Source of the DNA: Mycobacterium neglectum
GTDB lineage: Bacteria > Actinomycetota > Actinomycetes > Mycobacteriales > Mycobacteriaceae
Assembly (NCBI RefSeq): GCF_002591975.1
Contig: NZ_NVQE01000054.1
Location: forward strand, 1-34,250
Direction: 5' to 3'
Length of the DNA stretch: 34,250 nucleotides
Notes under the pieces: model-generated
What the model was told of the DNA's origin: nothing
The model's database searches: none
Seen by the model: the letters and a program-made list of their open reading frames with translations, nothing else
Position numbers and translations under genes: made by a program
Part shown: positions 1-9,288 of the stretch, one piece after another
How the letters are laid out: every line of letters starts with the position of its first letter
Numbering within the stretch: position 1 is the stretch's first letter

Positions 1-43
1 TCGTTACCTGCCGCCTCGCAGCCATATCGATCTTGCCTTCCAC
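1..43 (-). CDS. Putative transposase/integrase, N-terminal fragment (left copy)
   Basis: A reading frame starts at a GTG and runs off the left edge of the window. The 14 visible residues read VEGKIDMAARRQVT, with an in-frame ATG as the seventh codon. An AGAAGG Shine-Dalgarno-like sequence lies 10 bases before the GTG. The MAARRQVT start resembles, from memory, the beginning of actinobacterial integrase-core transposases, and its position just inside an IS-like terminus fits. The fragment is too short for domain evidence, so the call rests mainly on context. Confidence 0.45.
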   Translation of the reverse strand, partial: MEGKIDMAARRQVT

Positions 44-62
44 ATCGGGCAAGCCTTCTAGA

Positions 63-88
63 CCACGCGCTCAAAATAGGTGAGGCAC
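63..88 (+). repeat. IS terminal direct repeat, inner copy
   Basis: A 26-base unit beginning CCACGCGCTCAAAATAGG and ending TGAGGCAC. It recurs 35 bases further on at 98-123 with a single A-to-G change. Both copies also appear inverted at the right end (34163-34188 and 34128-34153). Probably a transposase-binding repeat; this role is inferred. Confidence 0.7.
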
Positions 89-97
89 CACCACCGG

Positions 98-123
98 CCA
101 CGCGCTCAAAGTAGGTGAGGCAC
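98..123 (+). repeat. IS terminal direct repeat, outer copy
   Basis: Second copy of the 26-base unit (one mismatch, CTCAAAGTAGG instead of CTCAAAATAGG). It ends GAGGCAC, four bases before the point where left and right flanks diverge, so it marks or nearly marks the tip of the element. Confidence 0.7.
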
Positions 124-753
124 GTCGCCACCTTGCGCCGGCTCGTCATCGGGCTCACTATGGGCTATCTCGCGGCTGTAGCGGTCGCCATGATGATGCG
201 CATCAACCCGTGGTGGAATCGGTTCTTCTCCCCTGCCGTCTATGTCACCATCACCGCGCCCAGCATGGTGGTCGCGCTGCTGTGCCTCATGGTGTTCGGC
301 CTCTCCGAGTTCGGCGTGTACATGTCTGTGGCCATAGTGATCTTCCCGTTCGTCGTCGTCAGTCTCGACGAGGGAGTCAAGGCACTGGATCCGAAGCTGA
401 CCGAAATGTCTCGCATCTATGGATTCGGGGCGTCCGACCGCATCCGGCACCTCGCTCTGCCGGAGATGGCGCCCTACATGTTCAGCGCGTTCCGGAACGT
501 GCACGCGCTGGGCTGGAAGATCGTCGTGATCGCTGAACTGTTCTCCCAGCAGATCGGAATCGGCGCCGAATACAAGCGCGCCTACGGCTATTTCGAACTC
601 GAACAGCTCATCGTATGGACCTTCTTCTTCATAGTGATGATCACCACCGTCGAGTACGTCATCCTTCGGCCCATCGAGCGAAGGGTGTTCAGATGGCGTG
701 CCCCCAGCCGCCGCCGTAACCGCCAAGAACGAATCGCTGTGACCGCCTCATGA
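115..753 (+). pseudogene. ABC transporter permease, 5' end removed by the insertion sequence
   Basis: Inner-membrane permease of the nitrate/sulfonate/taurine (SsuC/TauC) type. About 209 residues of genuine permease sequence remain. They align with the second permease of this operon from its ATLRRLVIG/ITLRRIVIA segment to the C-terminal WR residues, and include the conserved cytoplasmic loop around LDPKLTEMSRIYG...LPEMAPYM that docks on the ATPase. The intact family is about 260-280 residues, so roughly the first 65-75, including the first membrane helix, are missing. The open frame now begins at a GTG inside the IS end, which would add four foreign residues (VRHV). A functional protein is unlikely. 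The stop overlaps the ATPase start as ATGA. A substrate-binding protein gene would be expected upstream, but the IS and window edge hide that region. Confidence 0.8.
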
Positions 754-1610
754 CCTCAACACGCCCTGAAACGGAGCCACACCTACCAGCCATGACCACC
801 GCCACCGCCGCTACGGACTTCCTCAACATCTCCGACTTGTCCTACGCCTATCCCGGCAGCTCGACTTACGCGCTGAAGGACGTCAGCCTACGGGTGGCTC
901 CCGGCGAATTCGCCTGTGTCGTCGGACCCAGCGGCTGCGGTAAGTCAACGCTGCTGAACATCTTGTCCGGACTGGCGGCGCCGACCGCCGGGTCGGTCAC
1001 GATGGACGGTACCGCGCTCGTCGTCGACGGCGTCGAACAGCACACCGAGCGGCCCCGCCTGGGCTACCTATTCCAGGACGCCCGATTGCTGCCATGGCGC
1101 ACCGTCCGCAAGAATATCGAGCTCGCTCTCAAGTCTGCCAAAGTGCCACGCGCACAATGGCATGAGCGAACCGACCGGTATCTGACAATGTGCGAGATCG
1201 GACAGTTCGCCGAAAGCTGGCCGGGAAACCTCTCCGGCGGTCAGCGTCAACGCGTCGCGATCGCCCGAGCACTGGCCATCGAACCCGCCTGCGTGTTCAT
1301 GGACGAGCCGTTCTCGACGCTCGATGAGGTCACCGGCAGATCGCTGCGGGGCAAACTGCTCGACCTGTGGCAGACCACCGGGCAGACATTCGTCTTCATC
1401 ACCCACTCGATCCGCGAAGCGGTATTCCTGGCTGACCATGTCTACGTGATGGCGCCCGGGCCCGGCCGAGTGCTCGAGCGTGTCACGATCGACATCCCGC
1501 GGCCGCGTCGCTATGAATCGCCGGCCATCGCCGAAGTCGAGGGCCGGATGATCGACTCGGTGCTGCAGTACTGGAGCACCGACGACGCGCCCGCGGGCGA
1601 CGTGTCATGA
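750..1610 (+). CDS. ABC transporter ATP-binding protein, nitrate/sulfonate/taurine type
   Basis: Cytoplasmic ATPase that would power uptake through the two permeases encoded on either side. In 286 residues all motifs are present: Walker A GPSGCGKST (residues 59-67), Q-loop in LFQDARLLPWRTV (Q109), signature LSGGQRQR (161-168), Walker B CVFMDEPF (181-188) with D185 and catalytic E186, and switch histidine H219 in FITHS. The LLPWRTV stretch after the Q-loop is typical of SsuB/TauB/NrtD relatives. The start at the ATGA overlap gives a short N-terminal extension; M15 is an alternative start. Substrate cannot be read from the ATPase. Confidence 0.93.
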   Translation: MTSTRPETEPHLPAMTTATAATDFLNISDLSYAYPGSSTYALKDVSLRVAPGEFACVVGPSGCGKSTLLNILSGLAAPTAGSVTMDGTALVVDGVEQHTERPRLGYLFQDARLLPWRTVRKNIELALKSAKVPRAQWHERTDRYLTMCEIGQFAESWPGNLSGGQRQRVAIARALAIEPACVFMDEPFSTLDEVTGRSLRGKLLDLWQTTGQTFVFITHSIREAVFLADHVYVMAPGPGRVLERVTIDIPRPRRYESPAIAEVEGRMIDSVLQYWSTDDAPAGDVS

Positions 1611-2425
1611 CGGGGACGCTCAACCGCGTCATCGAGATGAACGCACCGCCACCGAGCCCGGCCATCCGACGGTGGCGTCCACCCGCCGAACTCGTCGCTG
1701 TCGCGGCAGGCCTGGTGATCTGGTGGCTGTGCGCGGGCACGGTACTGCCGCACCTGCCTGGGCCGTTGGCTGTCGTCGACGAGTTCACCTCTGCGGTGAC
1801 ATCGCCATTGTTCTACGAATCGATGCTGATAACACTTCGTCGCATCGTGATTGCCTGGACCACAGGCTTCTTCATCGCTCTGGCAATCGGTGTGCTGATG
1901 GCGCGCAACCGCTACGTCGAGGCGCTCGTCCATCCCGTGGTGTTCATCGGCCTCGCGCTACCGGGTCCGGTGACCATCCTGTTCTCGACGCTGTGGCTGG
2001 GGCTCGGGGAATTGGCCACGCTGGTGGCGCTCACCCTCGCCGTCACTCCGTTCATGGTTACTTTCGTCTACGACGGCAGCAAGGCGTTGGATCCGAAGCT
2101 GTTCCAAATGGCGGCGGTGTACCGGTTCGGCGGGGTGGCCCGATTCCGGCACGTGATCCTTCCCCAGCTCGCGGGCGCGCTGCTGTCGGCAGCCCGGTTC
2201 GGCTTCGCGATGGGCTGGAAACTCGTCGTGCTCGTGGAAGCGTTGTCGGCGGGGTCCGGGATAGGCGAGCGCATCGAGTACTACTTCTCGTTCAACCGGC
2301 CCGCTGCGGTGATCGCGTGGACGTTCGGCTTCACGATCGTGATGGTGCTGGTCGAGTTACTCGTGTTCCGGACGGTGTCACGCCACGTCTTCCGCTGGCG
2401 TCCCAAGGCGGGAGGGGGCCGGTGA
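1607..2425 (+). CDS. ABC transporter permease, nitrate/sulfonate/taurine type (second permease)
   Basis: Intact 272-residue inner-membrane permease with about six hydrophobic segments, the first near residues 28-46 (LVAVAAGLVIWWLCAG). The ATPase-docking loop lies around residues 155-185 (LDPKLFQMAAVYRFGGVARFRHVILPQ). It begins inside the stop of the ATPase gene (ATGA) and ends inside the start of the next gene. It is clearly related to the truncated permease at the head of the operon but not a copy, so the intact transporter probably used a heterodimer of permeases. Many SsuC/TauC-type systems encode one permease gene. Confidence 0.92.
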   Translation: MTGTLNRVIEMNAPPPSPAIRRWRPPAELVAVAAGLVIWWLCAGTVLPHLPGPLAVVDEFTSAVTSPLFYESMLITLRRIVIAWTTGFFIALAIGVLMARNRYVEALVHPVVFIGLALPGPVTILFSTLWLGLGELATLVALTLAVTPFMVTFVYDGSKALDPKLFQMAAVYRFGGVARFRHVILPQLAGALLSAARFGFAMGWKLVVLVEALSAGSGIGERIEYYFSFNRPAAVIAWTFGFTIVMVLVELLVFRTVSRHVFRWRPKAGGGR

Positions 2426-3468
2426 CCGGACTCCACCTCGGCTTTCCGTCGCATTCGGTCGCCGACGTACACATGCGCGACTGGGGCGATCTGGCTGCGG
2501 CGACCGAGCGGGCGGGCTTCGACGTGCTGTGGCACTCCAACGAGCGCTTCTTCCGCGAGATGTTCGTGCGGATGACGGTGTCGGCCGTCCACACCACCTC
2601 GATCATGCTCGGTGGCGCTGTGGCCGATGGGTTTTCGACCAACCCCGCGCTGACTGCTCAATCACTGGCCACGATCGCCGAACTGGCGGACGGACGGGTC
2701 ACGCTGGCGCTGGGTGCCGGTGGATCGGGACTCCCGATGATGGGAGTGACACGCTCGGCGGTCACCGACACGGTACGGGCAGCGTACGAGTCGATCGCCG
2801 AAATGCTCGCGGGCGCAACAGTCACCAGGCAGACTCCGGCCTTCACGTTGCGGGGCGCCCATCTCCGCGTGTTGCCACCGAAGACGGTCCCCTTGTGGAT
2901 CGCCAGCCGGGGCAAGCGCATGCTCGAGATGGCGGGCACCGTCGCCGACGGTGTGATGATTGCCAGCCAGGCCAGCCCGACCGGCATCGCACGGTCGCTG
3001 GCCCACGTGCGCCGTGGCGTCGCATCCAGAAGCCCTGAAGCCGCAGACGTACGCACGATGGTGCGGGTCGACACGTGTGTGCACGACGATCCCGCCCTTG
3101 CACGCGAGGGCTGCCGGTTGATGATCGCCAAGCTGCTCTGGATGAGCTATCCGGACCGGCGCTTCGTCACCGACGCCGGGCTCGAAGTATCCGACGAGCT
3201 CGAACGGGTCATCGCGACCCGCGACTATGACGCGTTGGAGGCCGTCCCCCATCTCGTGTCCGACGAGATGGTGGAGGCATTCTGCTGGGCGGGCACACCC
3301 GAGCAGCTCATCGACCGCGTCTCGGCCGCAACGGAAGCCGGGGGCGTGACCGATGTCGGCTTCTGGCTGCTGCGTGCGCCCGGTCAGACCCTGATGGAGG
3401 CACACACACTCATGTCCCGCACACTTCCAGGACTGCGGCAACGGCTCGATATGGAACGTGACCAATGA
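2422..3468 (+). CDS. LLM-class (luciferase-like) flavin or F420-dependent oxidoreductase, first copy
   Basis: A 348-residue bacterial-luciferase-fold protein. Seen: the family start LHLGFPSHSV, the DVLWHSNE strand, the TTSIMLGGAVADGFSTNP segment that follows the flavin/F420 site, the near-invariant ATIAELADGRVTLALGAGGSG motif, and the PLWIASRGKRMLEMAG phosphate-binding region. The sequence does not tell FMN monooxygenase from F420-dependent reductase; the Mer-like layout allows either, and mycobacteria have F420. The GTG start is chosen because it overlaps the permease stop (GTGA) and follows a GGGAGGGGG ribosome-binding site; the frame is open further upstream only as a shadow of the permease. 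The pairing of such enzymes with an SsuABC-type transporter recalls alkanesulfonate use, where SsuD is an LLM monooxygenase. Confidence 0.85.
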   Translation: MTGLHLGFPSHSVADVHMRDWGDLAAATERAGFDVLWHSNERFFREMFVRMTVSAVHTTSIMLGGAVADGFSTNPALTAQSLATIAELADGRVTLALGAGGSGLPMMGVTRSAVTDTVRAAYESIAEMLAGATVTRQTPAFTLRGAHLRVLPPKTVPLWIASRGKRMLEMAGTVADGVMIASQASPTGIARSLAHVRRGVASRSPEAADVRTMVRVDTCVHDDPALAREGCRLMIAKLLWMSYPDRRFVTDAGLEVSDELERVIATRDYDALEAVPHLVSDEMVEAFCWAGTPEQLIDRVSAATEAGGVTDVGFWLLRAPGQTLMEAHTLMSRTLPGLRQRLDMERDQ

Positions 3469-4640
3469 GAGAACTGCTGTACGACCCCGACCGGCTGGCC
3501 CAGGCCATGGCCGATTCCGGACTCGACGCACTCGTGGCGACACAACCTTCAGGTGTCCGGTATCTCACGAGGTTTCCCAAGGCGGGCCGCAGCCTCGCGG
3601 TCGTCACTCGCGATGACCCCGCCCACCCCCAATTGCTCGTGCCTGCAGTCGAACTGGACTACCTCGTAGAAGATCTCGTGCCCGGCCTGGTCCACCGCGC
3701 CTGGGGCGAGTTCGTCCGAGAGCTTGACGACGACGCCGTTCTCGACGACAACCAGCGGCTGGTGGCGGCCGCTCATGCCGATCGACGCAGGGATCTCGAC
3801 CGTCCCGCGATGCTGGCCAACTCAATCGCGGTACTAGGCCTCGGCAATGCCCGAATTGGATTCGACGTCGCACCCGTCACCGAGCCCGGGCTCGTCGACG
3901 CGCTGGACGGTGCCGACGTCGCCGACGCATCGCCGGTGATTCCGCGGCTGAGGATGTGCAAGACCGCACTGGAAGTCGAGCGCCTCCAGGAGGCGGCACG
4001 CATAGCAGAGGCGGCTATCTCGGCCACCGTCGCCGTCGCAACCGCGGGGGTTACCCAGGCCGAGTTGGCCAGCGAGTTTCGAGTGGCGGTGGCCCGCGAG
4101 GGCGGGCTACTGCGGGTGGACTCGGTCTCTGTCGGCACCGCAACGGTTTTCGGCAATGCAAACGTGCCGACCTCCGTGCTGGAGAAGGGGCAGCTGCTGC
4201 GATTCGACGTCGGTGCCATCTATGCCGGATACCAGTCGGATCTGTCCCGTTGCTTCAACCTCGGCGAGCCGACGGAAAAGGTTCGTCGCTATGCCAATGC
4301 CGTCATCGCCGGACAGGGTGCGGCGCTGGATATGTTGCGTCCCGGCGTGCGCACAGCCGACCTGTTCGCGGCGGCGGTAGCGGAGACCCGCAAGGCGGGC
4401 ATCCCACACTACGCACGAACCCACGTCGGACACGGAATCGGCCTGGCCGGTGCCGGTTACGACGCTCCGCTGCTCGGCCCCAACGACTCCCACGTCATCG
4501 AAGAGGGCATGGTGCTCTGCGTCGAAACACCGTACTACGAGTTCGGGATGGGTGGCGTTCAGATCGAGGATATGGTCGTGGTGACGGCAACGGGTTGGCA
4601 TCCGCTCAGCCGGCTGCCCAGACAGTTCAGTGTGCTGTGA
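3465..4640 (+). CDS. M24-family (Xaa-Pro peptidase/creatinase fold) metallohydrolase
   Basis: A 391-residue protein with an N-terminal creatinase-like domain (about 1-165) and a C-terminal pita-bread metallopeptidase domain. All five metal ligands are in place: D248 (RFDVG), D259 (YQSDLSR), H323 (HVGHGIG), E354 (CVETPYYE) and E368 (VQIEDMV), so it should be active with two metal ions. The family includes Xaa-Pro dipeptidases, creatinase and ectoine hydrolase (DoeA/EutD), so it may cleave an amide or amidine of the imported compound rather than a peptide. It is diverged from the housekeeping PepQ at 26348-27463. Start and stop overlap both neighbours by four bases. Confidence 0.85.
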   Translation: MRELLYDPDRLAQAMADSGLDALVATQPSGVRYLTRFPKAGRSLAVVTRDDPAHPQLLVPAVELDYLVEDLVPGLVHRAWGEFVRELDDDAVLDDNQRLVAAAHADRRRDLDRPAMLANSIAVLGLGNARIGFDVAPVTEPGLVDALDGADVADASPVIPRLRMCKTALEVERLQEAARIAEAAISATVAVATAGVTQAELASEFRVAVAREGGLLRVDSVSVGTATVFGNANVPTSVLEKGQLLRFDVGAIYAGYQSDLSRCFNLGEPTEKVRRYANAVIAGQGAALDMLRPGVRTADLFAAAVAETRKAGIPHYARTHVGHGIGLAGAGYDAPLLGPNDSHVIEEGMVLCVETPYYEFGMGGVQIEDMVVVTATGWHPLSRLPRQFSVL

Positions 4641-5899
4641 CGGATCTGATGCCGCGTCTGGTGTGCATACGCTGCGGCACCGAAGGGGTCAGCACACCGC
4701 ATGGCCGCGGCTGTGAAGTGTGTCGCGCGCAAGGCGTCCCGGCGAATCTGCGCACAGATTACGACATGACCGTCGCCGGCCCCCAATTCATCGCCGATCT
4801 CGACGGACCGCTGCGGGGCACCGCGCGGTACCGCGCGCTGCTTCCTGCCGAACTCGATGATGCCGACGCTGCTGCGACGTCGCCGTCGCCGTTGATCCCC
4901 GCCCCGCGCCTCGCCGCGGCAGCCGGAGTGGAGACGCTGTGGATCAAAGACGAATCCCGCGGGCTGAGTTGGTCTTTCAAGGACCGTGCCGGGGCGGTCG
5001 CGGCAGCGCACGCCCGCGCCCTCGGTGTGAACGTACTGATAACCGCATCCACGGGTAATGCCGCCGCGGCTACTGCCGCCCATGCGCGACGCGCGGGCCT
5101 GCAGCCCGTCGTGGTGTTCGCGCGTGGCGTCGACCCGCTGATGGCCGCGTTCGTCGCGGGATACGGTGCACACATCGCCGTCGCCGCGACGAAAAAGGAC
5201 CGCTGGCGGATCGTCGCCGATGCGGTCGAGCGCTACGGCTGGTATCCGATGTCGAACTACTCCGACCCGCCGGTGGGCAACAATCCGTACGCACTGGACG
5301 GCTACAAGGCGATCGCGTACGAGATATGGGAGCAACTCGGCCGTCGGGTACCCGACGCGGTGTACTTCCCCATCTGTTATGGCGATGCGCTGGCGGCCAG
5401 CCGCCGGGGTTTCGGCGACCTGACCGCGCTCGGGCTCGCCGACCGGATACCGGCCCACAGCGGCGGCGAGATCTACGGAAGCATCAGTTCGGCACTGATT
5501 CAAGGAACGGATTCGATCCCACTCGCCGCGGCGGACCATCCGACGGCGGCCACGTCGATATCGTCACCGCAAAGCACCTTCCAGGCACTCCAGGCGATTC
5601 GGGACAGCGGCGGGGCGATTCATGCCGTCAACGAGACCGAGCTCTCTGATGCGGTGAGACTTGCGGTGGAGACCGAGGGCGTCCTGCTGGAGGTCGCCGC
5701 CGCGGCCGGGTTGGCGGCACTGTTGAGACATCGGCGCGATGCAGTCCTGCCGCGTGGGCATGAAGTAGTACTGGTGGCCTCTTCGACCGGACTCAAATCG
5801 CTGTACCGGCAGTTGAACTCCGCGGTGGACGGCCCGCTGATCGACGACGCGGCCGACCTCGCGACGATGGTAGGCAAACGAGAGGTGACGGCACGATGA
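4637..5899 (+). CDS. Threonine-synthase-like PLP-dependent enzyme (fold type II) with N-terminal zinc ribbon
   Basis: A 420-residue fold-II PLP enzyme. The N-terminus has a four-cysteine knuckle (C10-x2-C13-x12-C26-x2-C29) like that in class-II threonine synthases. The PLP lysine is K115 in SWSFKDRAG, and the substrate/phosphate loop is ASTGNAA (137-143). Family members catalyse beta- or gamma-elimination and replacement: threonine synthase, threonine/serine dehydratase, diaminopropionate ammonia-lyase. A second, catabolic role is likelier than a biosynthetic thrC, because no hom or thrB is nearby and it sits in an uptake operon. The GTG start overlaps the preceding stop (GTGA); ATG at 4649 is possible but would still keep the cysteines. 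Confidence 0.82.
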   Translation: MTDLMPRLVCIRCGTEGVSTPHGRGCEVCRAQGVPANLRTDYDMTVAGPQFIADLDGPLRGTARYRALLPAELDDADAAATSPSPLIPAPRLAAAAGVETLWIKDESRGLSWSFKDRAGAVAAAHARALGVNVLITASTGNAAAATAAHARRAGLQPVVVFARGVDPLMAAFVAGYGAHIAVAATKKDRWRIVADAVERYGWYPMSNYSDPPVGNNPYALDGYKAIAYEIWEQLGRRVPDAVYFPICYGDALAASRRGFGDLTALGLADRIPAHSGGEIYGSISSALIQGTDSIPLAAADHPTAATSISSPQSTFQALQAIRDSGGAIHAVNETELSDAVRLAVETEGVLLEVAAAAGLAALLRHRRDAVLPRGHEVVLVASSTGLKSLYRQLNSAVDGPLIDDAADLATMVGKREVTAR

Positions 5900-6933
5900 A
5901 GTTCGGTATTGGCCTGCCGACGGGGATGGAGGGGCTGATCAATCCGATTCCATTCTTCGAACCCCGCCACTTCATCGAAGCGGCACGTCTGGCTGAGCAG
6001 CTCGGCTATGACTCGGTCTGGGGCAACGATCATTACGCGCCACAGAACTACGTGCGCGGCAAACGCGCCGCAATACCGAACTTCTACGAAGTCCTCAGCG
6101 TCCTCATGGCGGCGGCCGCTGTCACCGAGCGGGTGGAGATCGGCACCGCGGTACTCGTCCTGCCGATGCGGGACATCGTCACCGTCGCGCGGCAGGCCGC
6201 CACCATCGACCAGCTCAGCGGAGGCCGTCTGCTGCTCGGCGTCGGAATCGGCGCGTACCCCGAGGAATATGCTGCGGCGCGACCAGATCTGGCGGGCGCT
6301 CACCGCGGCGACATGCTCGAGGAGGGACTGCACCTGCTGCAGCGGCTCTTCGCCGAACCGGAGGTCACCTCGCACGGCAACTTCTACCAAGTGGACGGTC
6401 TGGAATTAGCGCCGAAGGGATTCGGGGGTCAGGTGCGGGTACTGGTCGGCGGCCATCAGAAGCGCGGCATCGACCGTGCGATCCGCTACGGCGCCGGATG
6501 GATTCCGGGTTGGCGGCCCCTCGACGAACTTGCTGAATGGATCGCGACGCTTCGTGAACGCGCCGCGGCGGCAGGCCGTGATCCCTCCTCGCTGATCGCC
6601 GCACCCCAGTTTTCGTGCCTCGTGGGCAAGGACCACGCGGTAACCGAACGCCGCTACCTGTCCAGCGGCATGGTGCAGCACCGTCGATCGTTGTCGTTCG
6701 ATGGCCGTGATCCTTCACAATCGTTGCACAACAACCTGATCGGCGGCTTCGAAGAAGTGTTCGCACGGGTCGAGCGCCTGCATGAGATGGGCGCTGACCA
6801 TCTGGCCTGCACCACGTTGTGTGTCGAAACGGTCGATGAGTGGTTCGAACAATTGGAAATGTTTGCCATTGAGATCATCCGGCCCTACCGCCGGTCGCAC
6901 GGTATCCCAGACCCCGCCGGGCCGGCCGCGTGA
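5896..6933 (+). CDS. LLM-class (luciferase-like) flavin or F420-dependent oxidoreductase, second copy
   Basis: A 345-residue luciferase-fold protein starting MKFGIGLPTG, with YDSVWGNDHY, a VEIGTAVLVLPMRD segment, the signature ATIDQLSGGRLLLGVGIGAYPEEY, and the VRVLVGGHQKRGIDRA region expected to hold the cofactor phosphate. It differs widely from the first LLM protein of the operon, so this is not a recent tandem duplication; the two probably act on different intermediates or at different steps. It overlaps the PLP-enzyme stop as ATGA and the aldolase start as GTGA. Cofactor (FMN or F420) and substrate are not determined. Confidence 0.85.
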   Translation: MKFGIGLPTGMEGLINPIPFFEPRHFIEAARLAEQLGYDSVWGNDHYAPQNYVRGKRAAIPNFYEVLSVLMAAAAVTERVEIGTAVLVLPMRDIVTVARQAATIDQLSGGRLLLGVGIGAYPEEYAAARPDLAGAHRGDMLEEGLHLLQRLFAEPEVTSHGNFYQVDGLELAPKGFGGQVRVLVGGHQKRGIDRAIRYGAGWIPGWRPLDELAEWIATLRERAAAAGRDPSSLIAAPQFSCLVGKDHAVTERRYLSSGMVQHRRSLSFDGRDPSQSLHNNLIGGFEEVFARVERLHEMGADHLACTTLCVETVDEWFEQLEMFAIEIIRPYRRSHGIPDPAGPAA

Positions 6934-7951
6934 TCGATCTGCGCACCGATACAGTCACCCGCCCCACGGCAGGTATGCGGCAGGCGATGGCGTCGGCCGA
7001 GGTCGGCGACGAGCAAAAGGGTGAGGATCCAACCACCCGCGCCCTGGAGGAGCGCGTGGCGAGCCTGCTGGGTACGCAGGCCGCCGTGTTCGTTCCGTCG
7101 GCGACCATGGCCAATCAGATTGCGCTGCAACTGTGGTCGGCGCCAGGCGACGGTGTCGTGCTCTCCGCCGGTTCGCATCTGGTGCACAGCGAGGCCGGCG
7201 GACCAGCGGCGCTGGCCGGCTTGATGTTGCAGCCGATCACGAGTTCCGACGGCACGTTCGATGCTGCCGATCTTGCCGCCGCGGCCAGTGAAGGAGCCGT
7301 CGAAAAGCCGCGCACTGCAATTGTTTCGGTAGAGAACACGCATAGCAATGCGGGCGGTAGAGTCTGGCCGACCGAGCGCCTCGACGCAGTGGTGACAGCC
7401 GCAAGAAGGCTCGAAATCCGAACGCATCTCGACGGTGCACGATTGCTCAACGCGGCACTCGCATCCTCAGTGGCTCCGGATCGTATTGCTTCACAATTCG
7501 ATTCAGCGACATTTTGCCTGTCCAAAGGCCTTGGGTGTCCGCTCGGCGCGCTACTGGCCCTGCCCGCGCACCATGAGACGCAGGCACGTCGCATCAAACA
7601 ACGTCTCGGTGGGGCCATGCGTCAGTCGGGGGTCCTCGCCGCGGCCGGGCTCTACGCGTTGGACCATCACGTTGACCGGCTGGCTGACGACCATCGTCGG
7701 GCGCAACGCCTTGCAGACCTGCTGACTCAGAGTGCGCTGGGCATCTCGGCCGTCGACACCAACGTCGTCGTCCTCGACACCGACGCCGCAGGGTGGGATC
7801 GGGCACTGCTGCTGCGCCGGCTTGCCGAAGAGGATGTGCTGTTGTCCGCGATCCCCCACCCGGGACGGATTCGCGCTGTGACACACCTCGATGTCGACGA
7901 CGACGACGTCGAGCGCGCGGCCGCCGTGATACTGCGCGTTCTCGCGAGCCG

Positions 7952-7955
<4 letters not shown>
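6930..7955 (+). CDS. ltaE: Low-specificity L-threonine aldolase family PLP enzyme
   Basis: Fold-I PLP enzyme of 341 residues that splits beta-hydroxy amino acids into glycine and an aldehyde. It starts IDLRTDTVTRPTAGM as the family does. H83 (SHLVHSE) should stack on the cofactor, D168 and R171 (HLDGARL) bind PLP, and K199 (CLSKGLGCP) is the Schiff-base lysine. Length fits the family. As last gene of the operon it may release glycine from a beta-hydroxy amino acid made by the upstream enzymes; that role is inferred. The GTG start overlaps the LLM stop, and its TAA stop overlaps the metK stop on the other strand by four bases. Confidence 0.85.
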
Positions 7956-9160
<1,205 letters not shown>

Positions 9161-9207
9161 GGTGTGATCCTTCCGCTCAAGTCGCCTTGAGGTAGTTAGT
9201 CAGTAAA

Positions 9208-9236
9208 ATTATATGCTCGCCCCGCTGCACCCAAGC
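9208..9236 (-). promoter_or_regulatory. Candidate metK promoter
   Basis: On the minus strand a perfect TATAAT (9213 down to 9208) lies about 47 bases before the metK GTG, in otherwise GC-rich DNA. Upstream, GCTTGG lies at 17-base spacing and TTGGGT at 15; both are weak -35 matches. A transcript starting near 9201 would have a leader of about 40 bases. I saw no riboswitch fold in this short leader. Confidence 0.5.
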
Positions 9237-9288
9237 GCGTGCGCACGTTCCGCACAACCCTTACACGCAGCCAGGCGCGTGATTCGCG

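Larger units (their letters stand above)
1..127 (-). mobile_element. Insertion-sequence end (left copy, cut by the window edge)
   Basis: These 127 bases are a perfect inverted copy of the last 127 bases of the window; the sequences part at base 128. The segment holds the start of an outward-pointing reading frame and, next to the unique DNA, two near-identical 26-base direct repeats, the layout expected of an IS terminus with transposase-binding repeats. The rest of the element lies outside the window. The exact element boundary is uncertain by a few bases, because the last shared bases (CGTCG) could be element or chance match. Multiple terminal repeats are known for IS21-type elements, but the family is not proven here. 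Confidence 0.75.

Noticed and set aside
3465..5899. Ectoine breakdown (M24 ectoine hydrolase plus threonine-dehydratase-like protein)
   Set aside because: Transporter type differs from the Ehu system, no deacetylase, aminotransferase or cyclodeaminase is present, and the LLM enzymes do not fit. Kept only as a comparison for the M24 member.
9161..9288. SAM riboswitch upstream of metK
   Set aside because: The leader after the likely -10 is only about 40 bases, and I found no conserved SAM-box pairing.
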